Origin: a virus
IMG/VR virus record: IMGVR_UViG_3300046522_000744
Span: 1 to 45,268 of that record
Reading direction: 5' to 3' (one strand)
Length of the DNA: 45,268 bases
The notes under the pieces are model-generated. The model saw nothing but the letters and a program-made list of their open reading frames with translations. It made no database searches and had not been told where the DNA came from. Positions 23,682 to 32,067 of the stretch are shown here, piece after piece (position 1 is the stretch's first letter; each line of letters starts with the position of its first letter). A program made the position numbers and the translations under genes.

Positions 23682-23959
23682 GCCGAAAAGTCCGGAAGAG
23701 TGACCCCAGTCGCAGAACTGCCGACGCCGTCGGTTTCATCGAGCGCGCTCTGGCAGATGTCCGCCACCTGCACCGCATCGAGGCGGATCTCCCGCGAGAA
23801 GCTCTTGCCGTTGAGGCTGGCGTTATTCAGAGGGGCGAGCTGACCGCCGCCCTTGGCAATTTTCGCGAGCGCTTTGGCGAGCAGGGTTTCCACCCAGGCT
23901 CGGTTCTCGGCGCGGATCTGCGCCAGGCAAACGCGATGGAGTTGGACGCTGGGCGACAC
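23678..23959 (-). CDS. Small protein between the terminase and portal genes
   Basis: 93 aa. Helical start (MSPSVQLHRVCLAQIRAENRAWVETLLAKALAKIAKGGG; key: LHRVCLAQIRAENRAW), then GKSFSREIRLDAVQVADICQSALDET. Lambda gpW lies here, but this is longer and does not share gpW motifs. A head-completion role is possible by position only. ATG at 23959 follows a 24-bp palindrome region. Confidence 0.55.
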   Translation of the reverse strand: MSPSVQLHRVCLAQIRAENRAWVETLLAKALAKIAKGGGQLAPLNNASLNGKSFSREIRLDAVQVADICQSALDETDGVGSSATGVTLPDFSA

Positions 23960-23982
23960 GCCAGCGGGCGACTGTCAAAGCG

Positions 23983-24006
23983 CCATCGGCAACGCGTTGC
24001 CGATGG
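23983..24006. other. Perfect 24-bp palindrome upstream of the portal cluster
   Basis: CCATCGGCAACG (23983-23994) is followed directly by its reverse complement CGTTGCCGATGG (23995-24006). It lies in the 88-nt gap between the DUF3102-like gene and the portal cluster. Fully symmetric DNA of this length could be a protein-binding site, an RNA hairpin with a 4-nt loop, or a transcription attenuator. No T-run follows on the leftward strand. Confidence 0.6.
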
Positions 24007-24047
24007 TTTGGCTGATTCCCAGCGGGTTACGACTCTTGGAGTTGTGC

Positions 24048-24593
24048 TTAAACGGCGGAGAGCCTGGCTTGAGCGCGTTCGCGGATGCTGAGCAGCGGCG
24101 CGGTCTCGGCGAGAAAATTGCGGCACTCATCGACTTCCCACTCTTCCACCGGAGGGCCGCAGATCTTGAAACGAATGGAGAAGGGCAGCGAGGGCGCTGG
24201 CGTGGTGTGGTCGCTGGATTCGCGCGGCTTGAGCACGCCGAGCGCGACGAGGAATTCGTGCCGATCCGGGAATTTCTCGCAGGCGTGGTCGAACCCCCCG
24301 AGGCGCTCGATATCGCGGAAGACCTTTTTGTACGTCGTCGCCGTGCGGAGGCTGTAGCCGATGTGCTCGGCATTGCTCTCGAACCAGTCCGTAAAATCGC
24401 CGGTGAGCAGATCCTGCGTTTCGCAGAGCAGCCGGCCAGCCTCGTGCATGGAGCGTATGCCTTGGAAGGTCCAGGCGATGGCCCCGTCGCGCGCCTTGGC
24501 GACATCGTCTTCGATCGCGGCCAGGCGTTCGACGACTCGCAGTTCGACTACTTGCGCGACTCGCGCGGAAAGTGGGGCCGGGTTCAAGCTCAT
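24048..24593 (-). CDS. DUF3102-like protein
   Basis: 181 aa from ATG at 24593, overlapping the previous stop by 4 nt. The segment EAGRLLCETQDLLTGDFTDWFESNAEHIGYSLRTATTYKKV (key: EAGRLL, W, F, RTATTY) matches the DUF3102 pattern, a helical domain common in phages and plasmids. The N-terminus (LNPAPLSARVAQVVELRVVERLAAIEDDVAKARDGAIAW) is helical. Function unknown; association with DNA regulation is sometimes suggested for the family. Confidence 0.6.
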   Translation of the reverse strand: MSLNPAPLSARVAQVVELRVVERLAAIEDDVAKARDGAIAWTFQGIRSMHEAGRLLCETQDLLTGDFTDWFESNAEHIGYSLRTATTYKKVFRDIERLGGFDHACEKFPDRHEFLVALGVLKPRESSDHTTPAPSLPFSIRFKICGPPVEEWEVDECRNFLAETAPLLSIRERAQARLSAV

Positions 24594-25168
24594 GCGGGCA
24601 ACGGCAGTGTCAGCGCGAGACTGCGAACGCGCTGCCAGGCTCCCTCCCCCAGAAATGGCGCACGCTCGCGCTTGCGGCCGGTCGTGCGCTCCTGACAGCG
24701 CAACCGCGTTAGATCGCTCTTGCTCGATCGACAGCGCAGGCCGGTCGTTCTCTCGATCTGCCGGCGGATGGCGTGCGGCGCGGCCCGCGTGGTGAGGCCG
24801 TAATCGTTCGCGAGCTGCTGATCGCTCCGATGGTCGAGCCCGAGTTGTTTCAGCACACACGCGGCGCGCAAGGCGAGCCGCTGATTGCTTTGATCCTCGG
24901 CGATGTGGCGCATGCCCTCGACCAGTTCAGGATCGCTGCCGGCAGCCGGACCTCGGCGCTCGGCTTCCGCGACGTTCGCTTCTTTGAGCGCCTCGGCCAG
25001 TATGCCGGCGAACTGTTCCACGCGCTCGCGCGGCGTTCGCGGCAGCGGGCCCTGAAAAGCCGCGAGCTTTTCCTGGAACACGTCGGGGAGGGAGTCCAGC
25101 GCCTCGGCCATGTCCGGCCAATGCGACGCCAGGTGAGAATCTGCGAGATCGCGGTCACGCATGACCAC
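24590..25168 (-). CDS. Putative DNA-binding phage protein, 192 aa
   Basis: 192 aa, from MVMRDRD (second ATG two codons in). The N-terminal half is helical (FQEKLAAFQGPLPRTPRERVEQFAGILAEAL); the C-terminal half holds HTH-like helices (LGLDHRSDQQLANDYGLTTRAAPHAIRRQIERTTGLRC) followed by an Arg-rich tail. It overlaps the DUF3102-like gene. A DNA-binding role is inferred from the HTH-like spacing and basic tail; no family recognised. Confidence 0.5.
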   Translation of the reverse strand: MVMRDRDLADSHLASHWPDMAEALDSLPDVFQEKLAAFQGPLPRTPRERVEQFAGILAEALKEANVAEAERRGPAAGSDPELVEGMRHIAEDQSNQRLALRAACVLKQLGLDHRSDQQLANDYGLTTRAAPHAIRRQIERTTGLRCRSSKSDLTRLRCQERTTGRKRERAPFLGEGAWQRVRSLALTLPLPA

Positions 25169-25448
25169 GGAGGGATGGATTCAAGCGGCGGAGATAAAGC
25201 ATGGATTGGCGCATTTGGCAAAACACCCCGCAAAAAGAACGCCAGCGCTGGCCGCCGAAACGGGGCGCTGGCGTCTAGTGCCAAGCGGACCTGGTCCGGA
25301 GTCAATTCGTCGATGCACAGTTTACCGGCGGTTGAATACCAAGTCTCCCTTTCCTGGACGGCAGACGTCGGGCTCTCCCACCGGTGTCATGATCAATCCA
25401 ATACAAGCGATCGGAGGCTCTTCACGAGGCAGCGACCAGCCTGGAAAG

Positions 25449-25631
25449 ATGCAAATCGTCTACTACAACGGTCTTCGACCGGGCCAAATTCTTGCCCATG
25501 ATATGCGGACGAGGGACGGCACCATTGTTGCCACGGCCAACACACCATTGACCCCATTGATGGTGGCCAGGCTGCTTGAAGCCCGAGCCTCCGGCATGGT
25601 TCCGGGAGTATTGGTGATGCGCAGTAACTAA
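25449..25631 (+). CDS. Small rightward ORF with an HD-GYP-associated-like domain (possible moron)
   Basis: 60 aa from ATG at 25449, preceded by GGAAAG; an upstream ATG at 25389 would give 80 aa. Reads LRPGQILAHDMRTRDGTIVATANTPLTPLMVARLL, matching the short pattern (L.PG..LA.D...DG....A...LT...)  found beside or inside HD-GYP and response-regulator proteins. It is opposite in strand to the late genes and ends inside the terminase stop (tail-to-tail overlap at 25628-25631). Possibly acquired cargo that affects host signalling, which is inference. Confidence 0.5.
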   Translation: MQIVYYNGLRPGQILAHDMRTRDGTIVATANTPLTPLMVARLLEARASGMVPGVLVMRSN

Positions 25632-27814
25632 GCAGCTTCAGAGGCTTTGGCTTTGGCCTCTTCGGCGGCTCGCCGAACCGCGCGAATGGCATCGAGAAAC
25701 TCCTCGATGCGGCCCTGCAGCACGCGCTGCAGCTTTTCCATGTCGGCCAGGTGATTCCGCTTGGTCTTGGTCATCCACATCCGCTTGCCGTCCTTTTCCC
25801 CGAGGTACTCGTCGGTGAGATGATCCCGGTAGTTGCGGCAAATGTTGGTCGGCACCCACCAGTTGATGACGGTGCCGTGCGACTCGCCGTCCTTGATGCA
25901 ATCGAAAAACAGATTGGCGGCGAAGTGGTCGGACCAATACCAGACCAGGTCGAGTTTTTCGTCCATGACCTTGGTCACACGGATATCGTTGCCGCCGGTC
26001 TTGCTGGTGTCGCCACCTTTGCTCGGGCTGAGCCATTCGGTTTGCGTTAAACAAAAATCCCACACCGCCTGTTGCTCAAAGCCGCAATCGTAGAGGCCAG
26101 CGGTGACCAAATATTCGCGCACGGTGCCGTCTTCCCGCGTGAACTTGAACCGGCGCAAGTGGCCATTGGCATCGGGAGCGTGTCCGCACTTTTCCAAGAG
26201 CATGTTCCCGCTGGTCGCCTCGCCCCAATCGACCAGGGCGCTCCAGCTCGGCCAGTCCGGATGATCCCAGAGGATCCCGTGCGCGCGAATCCCATACCAC
26301 AGCTCTGTGCCCTGGCGATCGATCGTGACCGTGAGGATCTCGGCCTCGTAAGGCATCTGCCCCTGGACGTAACGCACCGGGCAGCGACCGATAACGCGAT
26401 CAAGGTCATCATCCTTGATTCCCGTGCCCTGGCGAACGAACGGCCGGCCGAGGGTGTAGACCCAGAACTTGATCAGTTTTCCCAGGTCGCCTTTCGCCTC
26501 GAGGAACTCGGCGGCGATGATGCCCCAGATCTCCCATGGGCTGTACCAGCTCCAGACGTGCGCGCTGATGTGCTCTTCCTCACCAGGCTGCGAAAGGTTC
26601 GCGGTTTCTCCGTCGTCGTCGACCGAGGCTTGCGCCTCCGGATTGTGCGCCATCCAGCGGTAGCGCGCCAGCATCCAGCCCTGTTCGATCTGCTCGATCT
26701 GTTTCTCACACCAGGCGCACTGGTAAGTTGTCCCGCGCCGCACGCCTTTCAGGTTCCAGCCGACGCGGGTCATTTCGGTGCGCGTCGGATCGTCGAGGCA
26801 CGGCCGTTCGTCCATGACGGCGAAGCGCTCGAAATTCGCCTGGCCCGTCACCTCTTCGCGCCACTGCGATCGTGGGCAGGGTTTACCTGAATCGTCCAGA
26901 ATAGGCGCCAGCTCCGGGGTGAACGGGACCTGCGTTTTCTCGGAAAAAAAAGTGAACCGCTGCCAGCCGGCCAGACGCACATCGTAGCTCAACGGTGACC
27001 AACCCGGCCGGCAGTCTTCATCCGCCGGCGGCTCAAAAACGATATCGCGGATCGTGCGCGTATTAGCGTCGGAGCAGTGGGGGCAAGGGAGGTAACAGTG
27101 GTGTTGTGTACCGCTGAGAAACTTCTGCCAGGTCGGACCGAACTCGCCCTTTTGCGGAGTGGAACCGCGGGCAATCAGCCGCGAGTTAGCAAAGAGTTTT
27201 GTGCGTGCCTCGATCTTATCGGTGCTCGCCGCATCGGCCTCGGTGCTGGTTCGGCAGGCATCCAGTTCATTCGTGAGTGCAAGTTCCGCGTTGAAGCCGT
27301 GGAGGTCTGCTTCTGCCCCCGATCCCACGATGCGCATGCGCTTTCCGCGGAAGTGCTTTTCCAGCGTCGTCCACGTCTTCTTCGTGATGATCGCCAGCGC
27401 TCGGACCGGTTTGCACTCCAGGAGGAAATCGTCCAACTCGTCGCGCACCAACTTGCGCGCGCTGTTCCGCGTGGGATCGAGCCACACCACCCAGCCGAAC
27501 CGCTCCGAAATCCAATACAGGACGAGGCAGATGAGGAAGAGCGTCTTGCCGGCGCGCGCGGAGCTGCAGAGCGTGAGGAAATGGACGTGGCGCTGCTGCA
27601 CCAAGTCGAACAGGCCGCGCATGATCGGGAAGCGGCCGGTGCGCATCTTCCCCGGGCTCGGTCCACCGCTGGATTCCGGGATGACACAGTTCGCGTCGAG
27701 CCAGCGCCACAGCCAAATGCGTGGCCGTGGCTTGAAGATGGCGCCAAGCATCCCGAGCAGCCAGGCGCGGGCATCGAGGAAGCCGCGCGTCGCGCGGTCG
27801 GGGATTGGAGTCAC
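25628..27814 (-). CDS. terL: Terminase large subunit, gpA type (TerL)
   Basis: 728 aa from GTG at 27814 (overlaps the previous stop, GTGA), beginning VTPIPDRATRGFLD. Shows gpA-family marks: SSARAGKTLFLICLV (P-loop-like Walker A SARAGKT, about residues 86-92), VVWLDPTRNSARK (Walker B region), the downstream Zn-ribbon-like CPHC and CAWC, and the nuclease-like EILTVTIDRQG.ELWYGIRAHG segment. It cuts and packages phage DNA with the Nu1-like subunit. An in-frame ATG further upstream (27916) exists but lies inside the preceding gene. Confidence 0.9.
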   Translation of the reverse strand: MTPIPDRATRGFLDARAWLLGMLGAIFKPRPRIWLWRWLDANCVIPESSGGPSPGKMRTGRFPIMRGLFDLVQQRHVHFLTLCSSARAGKTLFLICLVLYWISERFGWVVWLDPTRNSARKLVRDELDDFLLECKPVRALAIITKKTWTTLEKHFRGKRMRIVGSGAEADLHGFNAELALTNELDACRTSTEADAASTDKIEARTKLFANSRLIARGSTPQKGEFGPTWQKFLSGTQHHCYLPCPHCSDANTRTIRDIVFEPPADEDCRPGWSPLSYDVRLAGWQRFTFFSEKTQVPFTPELAPILDDSGKPCPRSQWREEVTGQANFERFAVMDERPCLDDPTRTEMTRVGWNLKGVRRGTTYQCAWCEKQIEQIEQGWMLARYRWMAHNPEAQASVDDDGETANLSQPGEEEHISAHVWSWYSPWEIWGIIAAEFLEAKGDLGKLIKFWVYTLGRPFVRQGTGIKDDDLDRVIGRCPVRYVQGQMPYEAEILTVTIDRQGTELWYGIRAHGILWDHPDWPSWSALVDWGEATSGNMLLEKCGHAPDANGHLRRFKFTREDGTVREYLVTAGLYDCGFEQQAVWDFCLTQTEWLSPSKGGDTSKTGGNDIRVTKVMDEKLDLVWYWSDHFAANLFFDCIKDGESHGTVINWWVPTNICRNYRDHLTDEYLGEKDGKRMWMTKTKRNHLADMEKLQRVLQGRIEEFLDAIRAVRRAAEEAKAKASEAA

Positions 27815-28185
27815 GCCTTGCGCGCTATCGTCAAATTCCCCACGCTGGCGAAATGCCGAGCATGGTCTCCCAGGGAGGTCTGTATCAAATCCCCTTCCCC
27901 ATCCCGAATGGCACAACTCCCCCAGGATGGCGGAAGCTCTATCATCCTGCAGGAAGGTTCAGCGAGCTGGGCGGCGGCCGCTTCGATTGGGTCTGCCAGG
28001 AATTTCAACGTCACCCCGACGTTGGCCGCTACGGCATCCGCTCGGTGCATGAATTGAAAAGGTCGTCGGTGGGGGCGACGTTTCTCGGCCGACATCGCGA
28101 AGATCGAACCGAGCGCATCTCGCTGGGGTTCCGCCGCAACTACTTTCTGGACGCTACCGTTTTCTGGGCTCCCGATATATCGCAC
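27811..28185 (-). CDS. Small protein between terminase subunits
   Basis: 124 aa from ATG at 28185, overlapping the small-terminase end by 32 nt. A second ATG at 28095 (MSAEKRRPHRRP) gives 94 aa. Ends TIARKA with stop at 27811-27813, sharing bases with the GTG of terL. The overlap pattern on both sides supports a real coupled gene. Rich in Ala and Arg with no recognised family. The + strand also has a long ORF here, judged a shadow. Confidence 0.5.
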   Translation of the reverse strand: MRYIGSPENGSVQKVVAAEPQRDALGSIFAMSAEKRRPHRRPFQFMHRADAVAANVGVTLKFLADPIEAAAAQLAEPSCRMIELPPSWGSCAIRDGEGDLIQTSLGDHARHFASVGNLTIARKA

Positions 28186-29248
28186 CTTCTACGGCCGGTG
28201 GCAGCTTCCGAGGCGCCGGCTTCGAACGTCGCTTCTTCTTCGTCTTCGATACTGCCGCGGCTTCTTGGTCGGGCGCTGGCGAAACTTCTCCGACCGACCG
28301 CCGTTTCGATTCCCGAGCAGCAGCCTGGTCCGTCACCTGCCCCGTGACTTCATCGGCCACGGCCGTGTCCGGAATCTCCTGCTCACGCCGGGCGTTCTGC
28401 AGCGCTCTCCTTCCAAGGTTACGCAGGGCCTGCGTGGCCACGGCGGCGATGAGCTGCCGCAAAGCGGCGCGATCCTGGCCGTCGAAGGTGACGAGCTTGA
28501 ACAGGCGTTCACTCTCTTCATCAAAGGGCAGCGCGGATAGCGCCTCCTGCACCGCGGCCTCACTCGTGAATCGGCCGGCCTGCAGGTCCGAGAGGTCAGC
28601 ATCGATTTCGTCGCGCAGACGATCTTCGATTTCCGCCACGTCGCGCAGACCTACCAGGTAACGCGCAACGCGGCCGGGAAATTGCGAGAGCTTGGTCTGG
28701 ATCGTGGCAAAGGTGGCTCCGAGCGGCATCTCCAGCTCTGTCGCGATGACCAGTGTGCCCTCTGTCACAAGGCGATCGACTTTTGCCGCTTCGTGCTTTT
28801 CGCGCAGCACGGCCTTTTGCCAGTCAGCCTGGCTGCCAGAAAGACGCGGCGGGTGGACGACGTCGCCGGAGTCGTCGCCTAATTCGTGCACGTCGTCGCT
28901 GGGGACGTTTTCCGCCGCTCGCTTGAGATTGTGGTCCACCATGAACCGCGACCAGGCGGCGACCTCTTTCCGGCCGTTTGCGCGGTCGCGTGGGCACTTC
29001 GCCTTGTAGCGCGGATCCTTTTTCCATTCCTGGATTGCGCGCCGCGTGGTCCCCAGGGCGAGCGCGAGTTCATCCCAAGTTTGCACAAAGCCGGTCGTGA
29101 CGCCCTCGGTGACATCGCCACCGGCCCGCGCCTTGGCGAGCAAGGCTTCTTCGCGCGCGGTGAGGGTTTTCCCGGCGTTGAGTTTGCGAATGACGTTGGC
29201 GAGTTGCTTGGTCTGGAGCTTGTCCAGATCTTCAGGCGTGAGCTTCAC
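28154..29248 (-). CDS. terS: Terminase small subunit, Nu1-like
   Basis: 364 aa from GTG at 29248 (MKLTPEDLDKLQTKQ). A helix-turn-helix around residues 55-80 (TWDELALALGTTRRAIQEWKKDPRYK) resembles the Nu1 DNA-binding domain. A middle helix (VLREKHEAAKVDRLVTEG..GATFATIQTKLSQFPGRVARYLVGL) fits the Nu1-type small subunit oligomerisation region. The C-terminus is basic (SKTKKKRRSKPAPRK). It recognises cos/pac DNA and recruits terL. Longer than lambda Nu1 (181 aa). Confidence 0.75.
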   Translation of the reverse strand: MKLTPEDLDKLQTKQLANVIRKLNAGKTLTAREEALLAKARAGGDVTEGVTTGFVQTWDELALALGTTRRAIQEWKKDPRYKAKCPRDRANGRKEVAAWSRFMVDHNLKRAAENVPSDDVHELGDDSGDVVHPPRLSGSQADWQKAVLREKHEAAKVDRLVTEGTLVIATELEMPLGATFATIQTKLSQFPGRVARYLVGLRDVAEIEDRLRDEIDADLSDLQAGRFTSEAAVQEALSALPFDEESERLFKLVTFDGQDRAALRQLIAAVATQALRNLGRRALQNARREQEIPDTAVADEVTGQVTDQAAARESKRRSVGEVSPAPDQEAAAVSKTKKKRRSKPAPRKLPPAVEGAIYREPRKR

Positions 29249-29606
29249 GCTCGCGCGGGGGCGTCAACTTTGGTCTGTCCCGAATGTTCTCGCCTTTTGC
29301 TTTCGGCGGGAAAAAGTCCCCGGCGTGATTTCGCCCGACGATCGTCAGATCGCTCTGCAAATCCTGCAGAGTGCGCATTTCGAGCCCACCGCGGCGAATC
29401 ATCTCATCGAGCGGGCGCTTGAAGCGGGCGGGTTTCTCGATCCTTTCCGGGCAATTTCGCCGAGTTCGAATAAGCGCTTTCCGAGTCTGAAAGGTTCGCG
29501 GCTGGCGATCGCGCTCGAGTGGACTGACAACGTCCCTCAATTCGGGAAGGCGCTCATCGAGGACTTCGAAGTGCTCCTCGTCGCAGCGCGATCGACCTGA
29601 CGACAT
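29232..29606 (-). CDS. Doubtful leftward ORF upstream of terS
   Basis: 124 aa, ATG at 29606, stop 29232, overlapping terS by 17 nt. The sequence is Arg-rich (SSGRSRCDEEHFEVL, RTRRNCPERIEKPARF, NHAGDFFPPKAKGENIRDRP). The opposite strand has a competing frame over 29323-29600 (VISPDDRQIALQILQSAHFEPT) that looks equally protein-like. GC at third positions is high in both, so I cannot decide. This stretch (29249-29727) has no other recognisable gene. Confidence 0.3.
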   Translation of the reverse strand: MSSGRSRCDEEHFEVLDERLPELRDVVSPLERDRQPRTFQTRKALIRTRRNCPERIEKPARFKRPLDEMIRRGGLEMRTLQDLQSDLTIVGRNHAGDFFPPKAKGENIRDRPKLTPPREREAHA

Positions 29607-29662
29607 GTGGAGAGCGGTGGCGACCGCTGGGTTGGAACATTTTAAATCTTCCGGTGTAAGCG

Positions 29663-29674
29663 TTTCCGCGGAAA
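29663..29674. promoter_or_regulatory. Palindrome upstream of the cargo module
   Basis: TTTCCGCGGAAA, a perfect 12-bp palindrome, 54 nt upstream of the DUF5131 start. TTGGAA (29632) with TGTAAG about 17 nt on gives a weak promoter candidate spanning it. A repressor operator for the rightward module is possible. Weak evidence on its own. Confidence 0.3.
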
Positions 29675-29727
29675 GTGTGCATCAATCTGAGCTTGCCTCC
29701 GAGACCTCAACCGATGCACCGTCAGCT

Positions 29728-30567
29728 ATGGGAAAGGACTCAGAGATAGAGTGGACGCATCACACGTTCAACCCTTGGTGGGGTTGTACGAAAGTATCGG
29801 CCGCCTGCACGAATTGTTACGCGGAGGTTTGGGCGAAGCGTGTCGGCAAAGCTGTTTGGGGTGCCAACGCTCCGCGGCGGACCTTCGGCGAAAAACACTG
29901 GCTCGAACCGACATTGTGGAACGACGAAGCACAGCGTCTTGGCCTGCGGTATCGCGTCTTTTGCGCTTCGATGGCCGACGTTTTTGAAGACCGGCGCGAC
30001 CTCGATGGGGAAAGAAATAAGCTTTGGACGCTGATTGATCAAACGCCCCACCTTGATTGGCTCTTACTCACGAAACGTCCTCACTCCGTGAAAGGGATGG
30101 TCCCGTGGAAAAGAAAGTGGCCGGCAAATGTCTGGATAGGCACTACCGTGGAAAATCAGTTTTGGGCTGCGCGCCGTTTGCCCCACCTTCTTCGGCTTCC
30201 CGCGGCAGTCCGGTTCCTCTCATGCGAACCGCTTCTAGGCCCCCTAGACCTTTCCAAGTGGGTAAACAAAAGGGGCTTTCGGCCGATCGATTGGATCATA
30301 GCCGGCGGTGAAAGCGGACCTCGCTCGCGGCCGATGCGACCGGCCTGGCTGCGCAACCTCCGCGATTACTGCGCTGACAAAACTATCGCCTTCCATTTTA
30401 AGCAGTGGGGCCATTGGATTCCGGAGGATCAATTGCCTAAAGCCGCTCCGGACGTGGCGACTTTACGAACAGATCCGGAACGAATGGTCGCTCTAGGGAA
30501 AAAAATTGCCGGTCGGGTTCTCGACGGCAAAACCTACGACAGCTTTCCTTTGGCCTCGGCCGCATAA
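29728..30567 (+). CDS. DUF5131 (Gp37/Gp68) three-Cys-motif protein, cargo gene
   Basis: 279 aa from ATG at 29728 (MGKDSEIEWTHHTFNPWWGC); the frame is open another 41 codons upstream, but the family normally starts at this point. The three-Cys motif WWGCTKVSAACTNCYAE (Cys-x6-Cys-x2-Cys) and the WTLIDQTPHLDWLLLTKRP, FLSCEPLLGPLDL and IDWIIAGGESGPRSRPM blocks identify the DUF5131 / phage Gp37-Gp68 family. Its Cys motif resembles that of radical-SAM-type proteins. It faces opposite to the flanking phage genes and is followed by tcmP after 7 nt. Confidence 0.85.
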   Translation: MGKDSEIEWTHHTFNPWWGCTKVSAACTNCYAEVWAKRVGKAVWGANAPRRTFGEKHWLEPTLWNDEAQRLGLRYRVFCASMADVFEDRRDLDGERNKLWTLIDQTPHLDWLLLTKRPHSVKGMVPWKRKWPANVWIGTTVENQFWAARRLPHLLRLPAAVRFLSCEPLLGPLDLSKWVNKRGFRPIDWIIAGGESGPRSRPMRPAWLRNLRDYCADKTIAFHFKQWGHWIPEDQLPKAAPDVATLRTDPERMVALGKKIAGRVLDGKTYDSFPLASAA

Positions 30568-30574
30568 AAGAGGT

Positions 30575-31477
30575 ATGGCCGAAGAAGTCCCCCCTCTGTT
30601 CGATCTCTCCGATTTTCCAATTCAGGAAAAGGAGGTGCAATTCAAACGAATTGAGGCGCCTGTCTGGACTGAAAACAAGGCGCAGCTCATCGCCAGATAC
30701 CTCCGGTACTTCGTGTTCATCACAAAACACGGGACTTACTTAGACGCGTTTGCCGGCGCCCAACAGTGCGACCATCCCACTAGTTGGGCTGCGCGGCTCG
30801 TATTGGAAAGCGAACCTAAGTGGTTTCGTGCCTTCGCACTCTTCGAGTTGGAAAAAGCCAAGTGGCCATCTCTAGAATCGCTTTGCGCCGAACATCACAG
30901 CGAGGAACACAAGCGATCAGTACGCTTTTTTCCGGGCGATATGAACGTGGAGATGACGAAGTTCCTGTCGGAAAATCCGATCCGTGCACAGGAAGCTACG
31001 TTTTGCCTTTTGGATCAGCACACTTTTGAGTGCGACTGGCAAACCGTCGTAAGTCTTGCTACGCACAAGCGCGAGGGACACAAAATCGAACTGTTCTACT
31101 TCTTAGCGCAGGGTTGGTTTGGTCGCGCAGTGGCTGCGCTCAACGACCGCGATATCAAACTGGCGAAGTGGTGGGGCAGTGACGGTTGGAAAGAACTACT
31201 TCAAACTGAGCCACACATCCGAGGTCAGATTCTCGCAAAGCGTTTCCAAAACGAACTGGGTTATGCGTACTCTTACCCATTCCCAATTTACGAGCACGAT
31301 GAAAAGGGCGGGCGGGTGATGTTCTGGATGGTTCACGCTTCGGACCATCCAGAGGCACCTAAGCTAATGTGGCGGGCGTACCGCAACGCGGTGGCAGCGC
31401 TTGAGCCAAAGGAACAGCTCGAGTGGGAGTTCGGTGGAAATGGAGACGGGCAATCAGTATGGAAGCCAGCAAAATAA
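30575..31477 (+). CDS. tcmP: Three-Cys-motif partner protein TcmP
   Basis: 300 aa from ATG at 30575 (preceding AAAAGAGG). The sequence KAQLIARYLRYFVFITKHGTYLDAFAGAQQCDHPTSW holds the TcmP hallmark (RYL..F....H..YLDAFAGA), a Rossmann methyltransferase-like start. The family regularly sits next to the three-Cys protein. The 7-nt spacing to DUF5131 shows one operon. The end is followed by a convergent leftward gene 30 nt away. Enzymatic activity unproven. Confidence 0.85.
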   Translation: MAEEVPPLFDLSDFPIQEKEVQFKRIEAPVWTENKAQLIARYLRYFVFITKHGTYLDAFAGAQQCDHPTSWAARLVLESEPKWFRAFALFELEKAKWPSLESLCAEHHSEEHKRSVRFFPGDMNVEMTKFLSENPIRAQEATFCLLDQHTFECDWQTVVSLATHKREGHKIELFYFLAQGWFGRAVAALNDRDIKLAKWWGSDGWKELLQTEPHIRGQILAKRFQNELGYAYSYPFPIYEHDEKGGRVMFWMVHASDHPEAPKLMWRAYRNAVAALEPKEQLEWEFGGNGDGQSVWKPAK

Positions 31478-31506
31478 GTACCTTTAGGTAGCCCCAGTTT
31501 CGGGCA

Positions 31507-32067
31507 TCAGAGGTCCAGATCAAGTTGCTGGTCGCTCCGGATTTCGCGGGCTCTGACTGCGTAAGGATCCCGCAGATCTGCCCGGTTTTCCAGCCGCGCC
31601 CCTTCCTCCCAGAAGTGTTTCCACGCACGTTTTGCGGCCCTGCCCCGAGCGGTGTGGCGATCGAGAGCGAAGTCGGGAATCTCCCGCTGCTCGCGGTGTC
31701 CTTCGTAGTGGACGATCAGCGCATGATCAACCAGGCGAGACTTGGCCGCGTGCGCCAGATACCAAACGGCGTGGACGAGGAAGAGCCGCTCCGGCGCGTG
31801 GCGCGAGTCGTTCTTCTTCCGCTGATCGCGCCAGGCATCGCGTAGGGTGGCCACCCGCACGCAGGCGTCCGGATCGGCGGGCCCCACGTCTTCGCTGGCG
31901 ATGATCTGCAGACGCTTGAAGACGTATTCGCCGAAACCGGCGAGGTCCAACTCGGTGGCCCAAAACAGCGCGTCGTCGGCGAGGCCTCGGCGGATGCACT
32001 TCTGCAGCGCGCTCGCGACCTCGCCGACCTTGTAACCGCCAGGGCTGATAACTTCGGCGAAGGTCAT
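31507..32067 (-). CDS. MgsA/RarA C-terminal-domain protein (separate gene)
   Basis: 186 aa from ATG at 32067, overlapping the AAA+ gene by 4 nt. VASALQKCIRRGLADDALFWATELDLAGFGEYVFKRLQIIASEDVG (key: SALQKCIRRG..DDALFW, YVFKRL, IIASEDVG) matches the MgsA/RarA C-terminal domain. A later EIPDFALDRHTARGRAAKRAWKHFWEEGARLEN matches its end. This domain supports tetramerisation and DNA-repair functions in RarA. Here it is its own gene, adjacent to a AAA+ partner. Confidence 0.85.
   Translation of the reverse strand: MTFAEVISPGGYKVGEVASALQKCIRRGLADDALFWATELDLAGFGEYVFKRLQIIASEDVGPADPDACVRVATLRDAWRDQRKKNDSRHAPERLFLVHAVWYLAHAAKSRLVDHALIVHYEGHREQREIPDFALDRHTARGRAAKRAWKHFWEEGARLENRADLRDPYAVRAREIRSDQQLDLDL

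Noticed and set aside
27805-28347. Rightward 180-aa ORF across the terS/terL junction
   Set aside because: Antisense to overlapping leftward terminase-region genes whose start/stop overlaps are consistent; Ser/Pro-rich C-terminus is the shadow of the basic terS tail.
29323-29600. Rightward ORF starting VISPDDRQIALQ
   Set aside because: Protein-like and rich in GC at third positions, but no start signal, no partner and it competes with a leftward ORF of equal quality. Left open rather than called.
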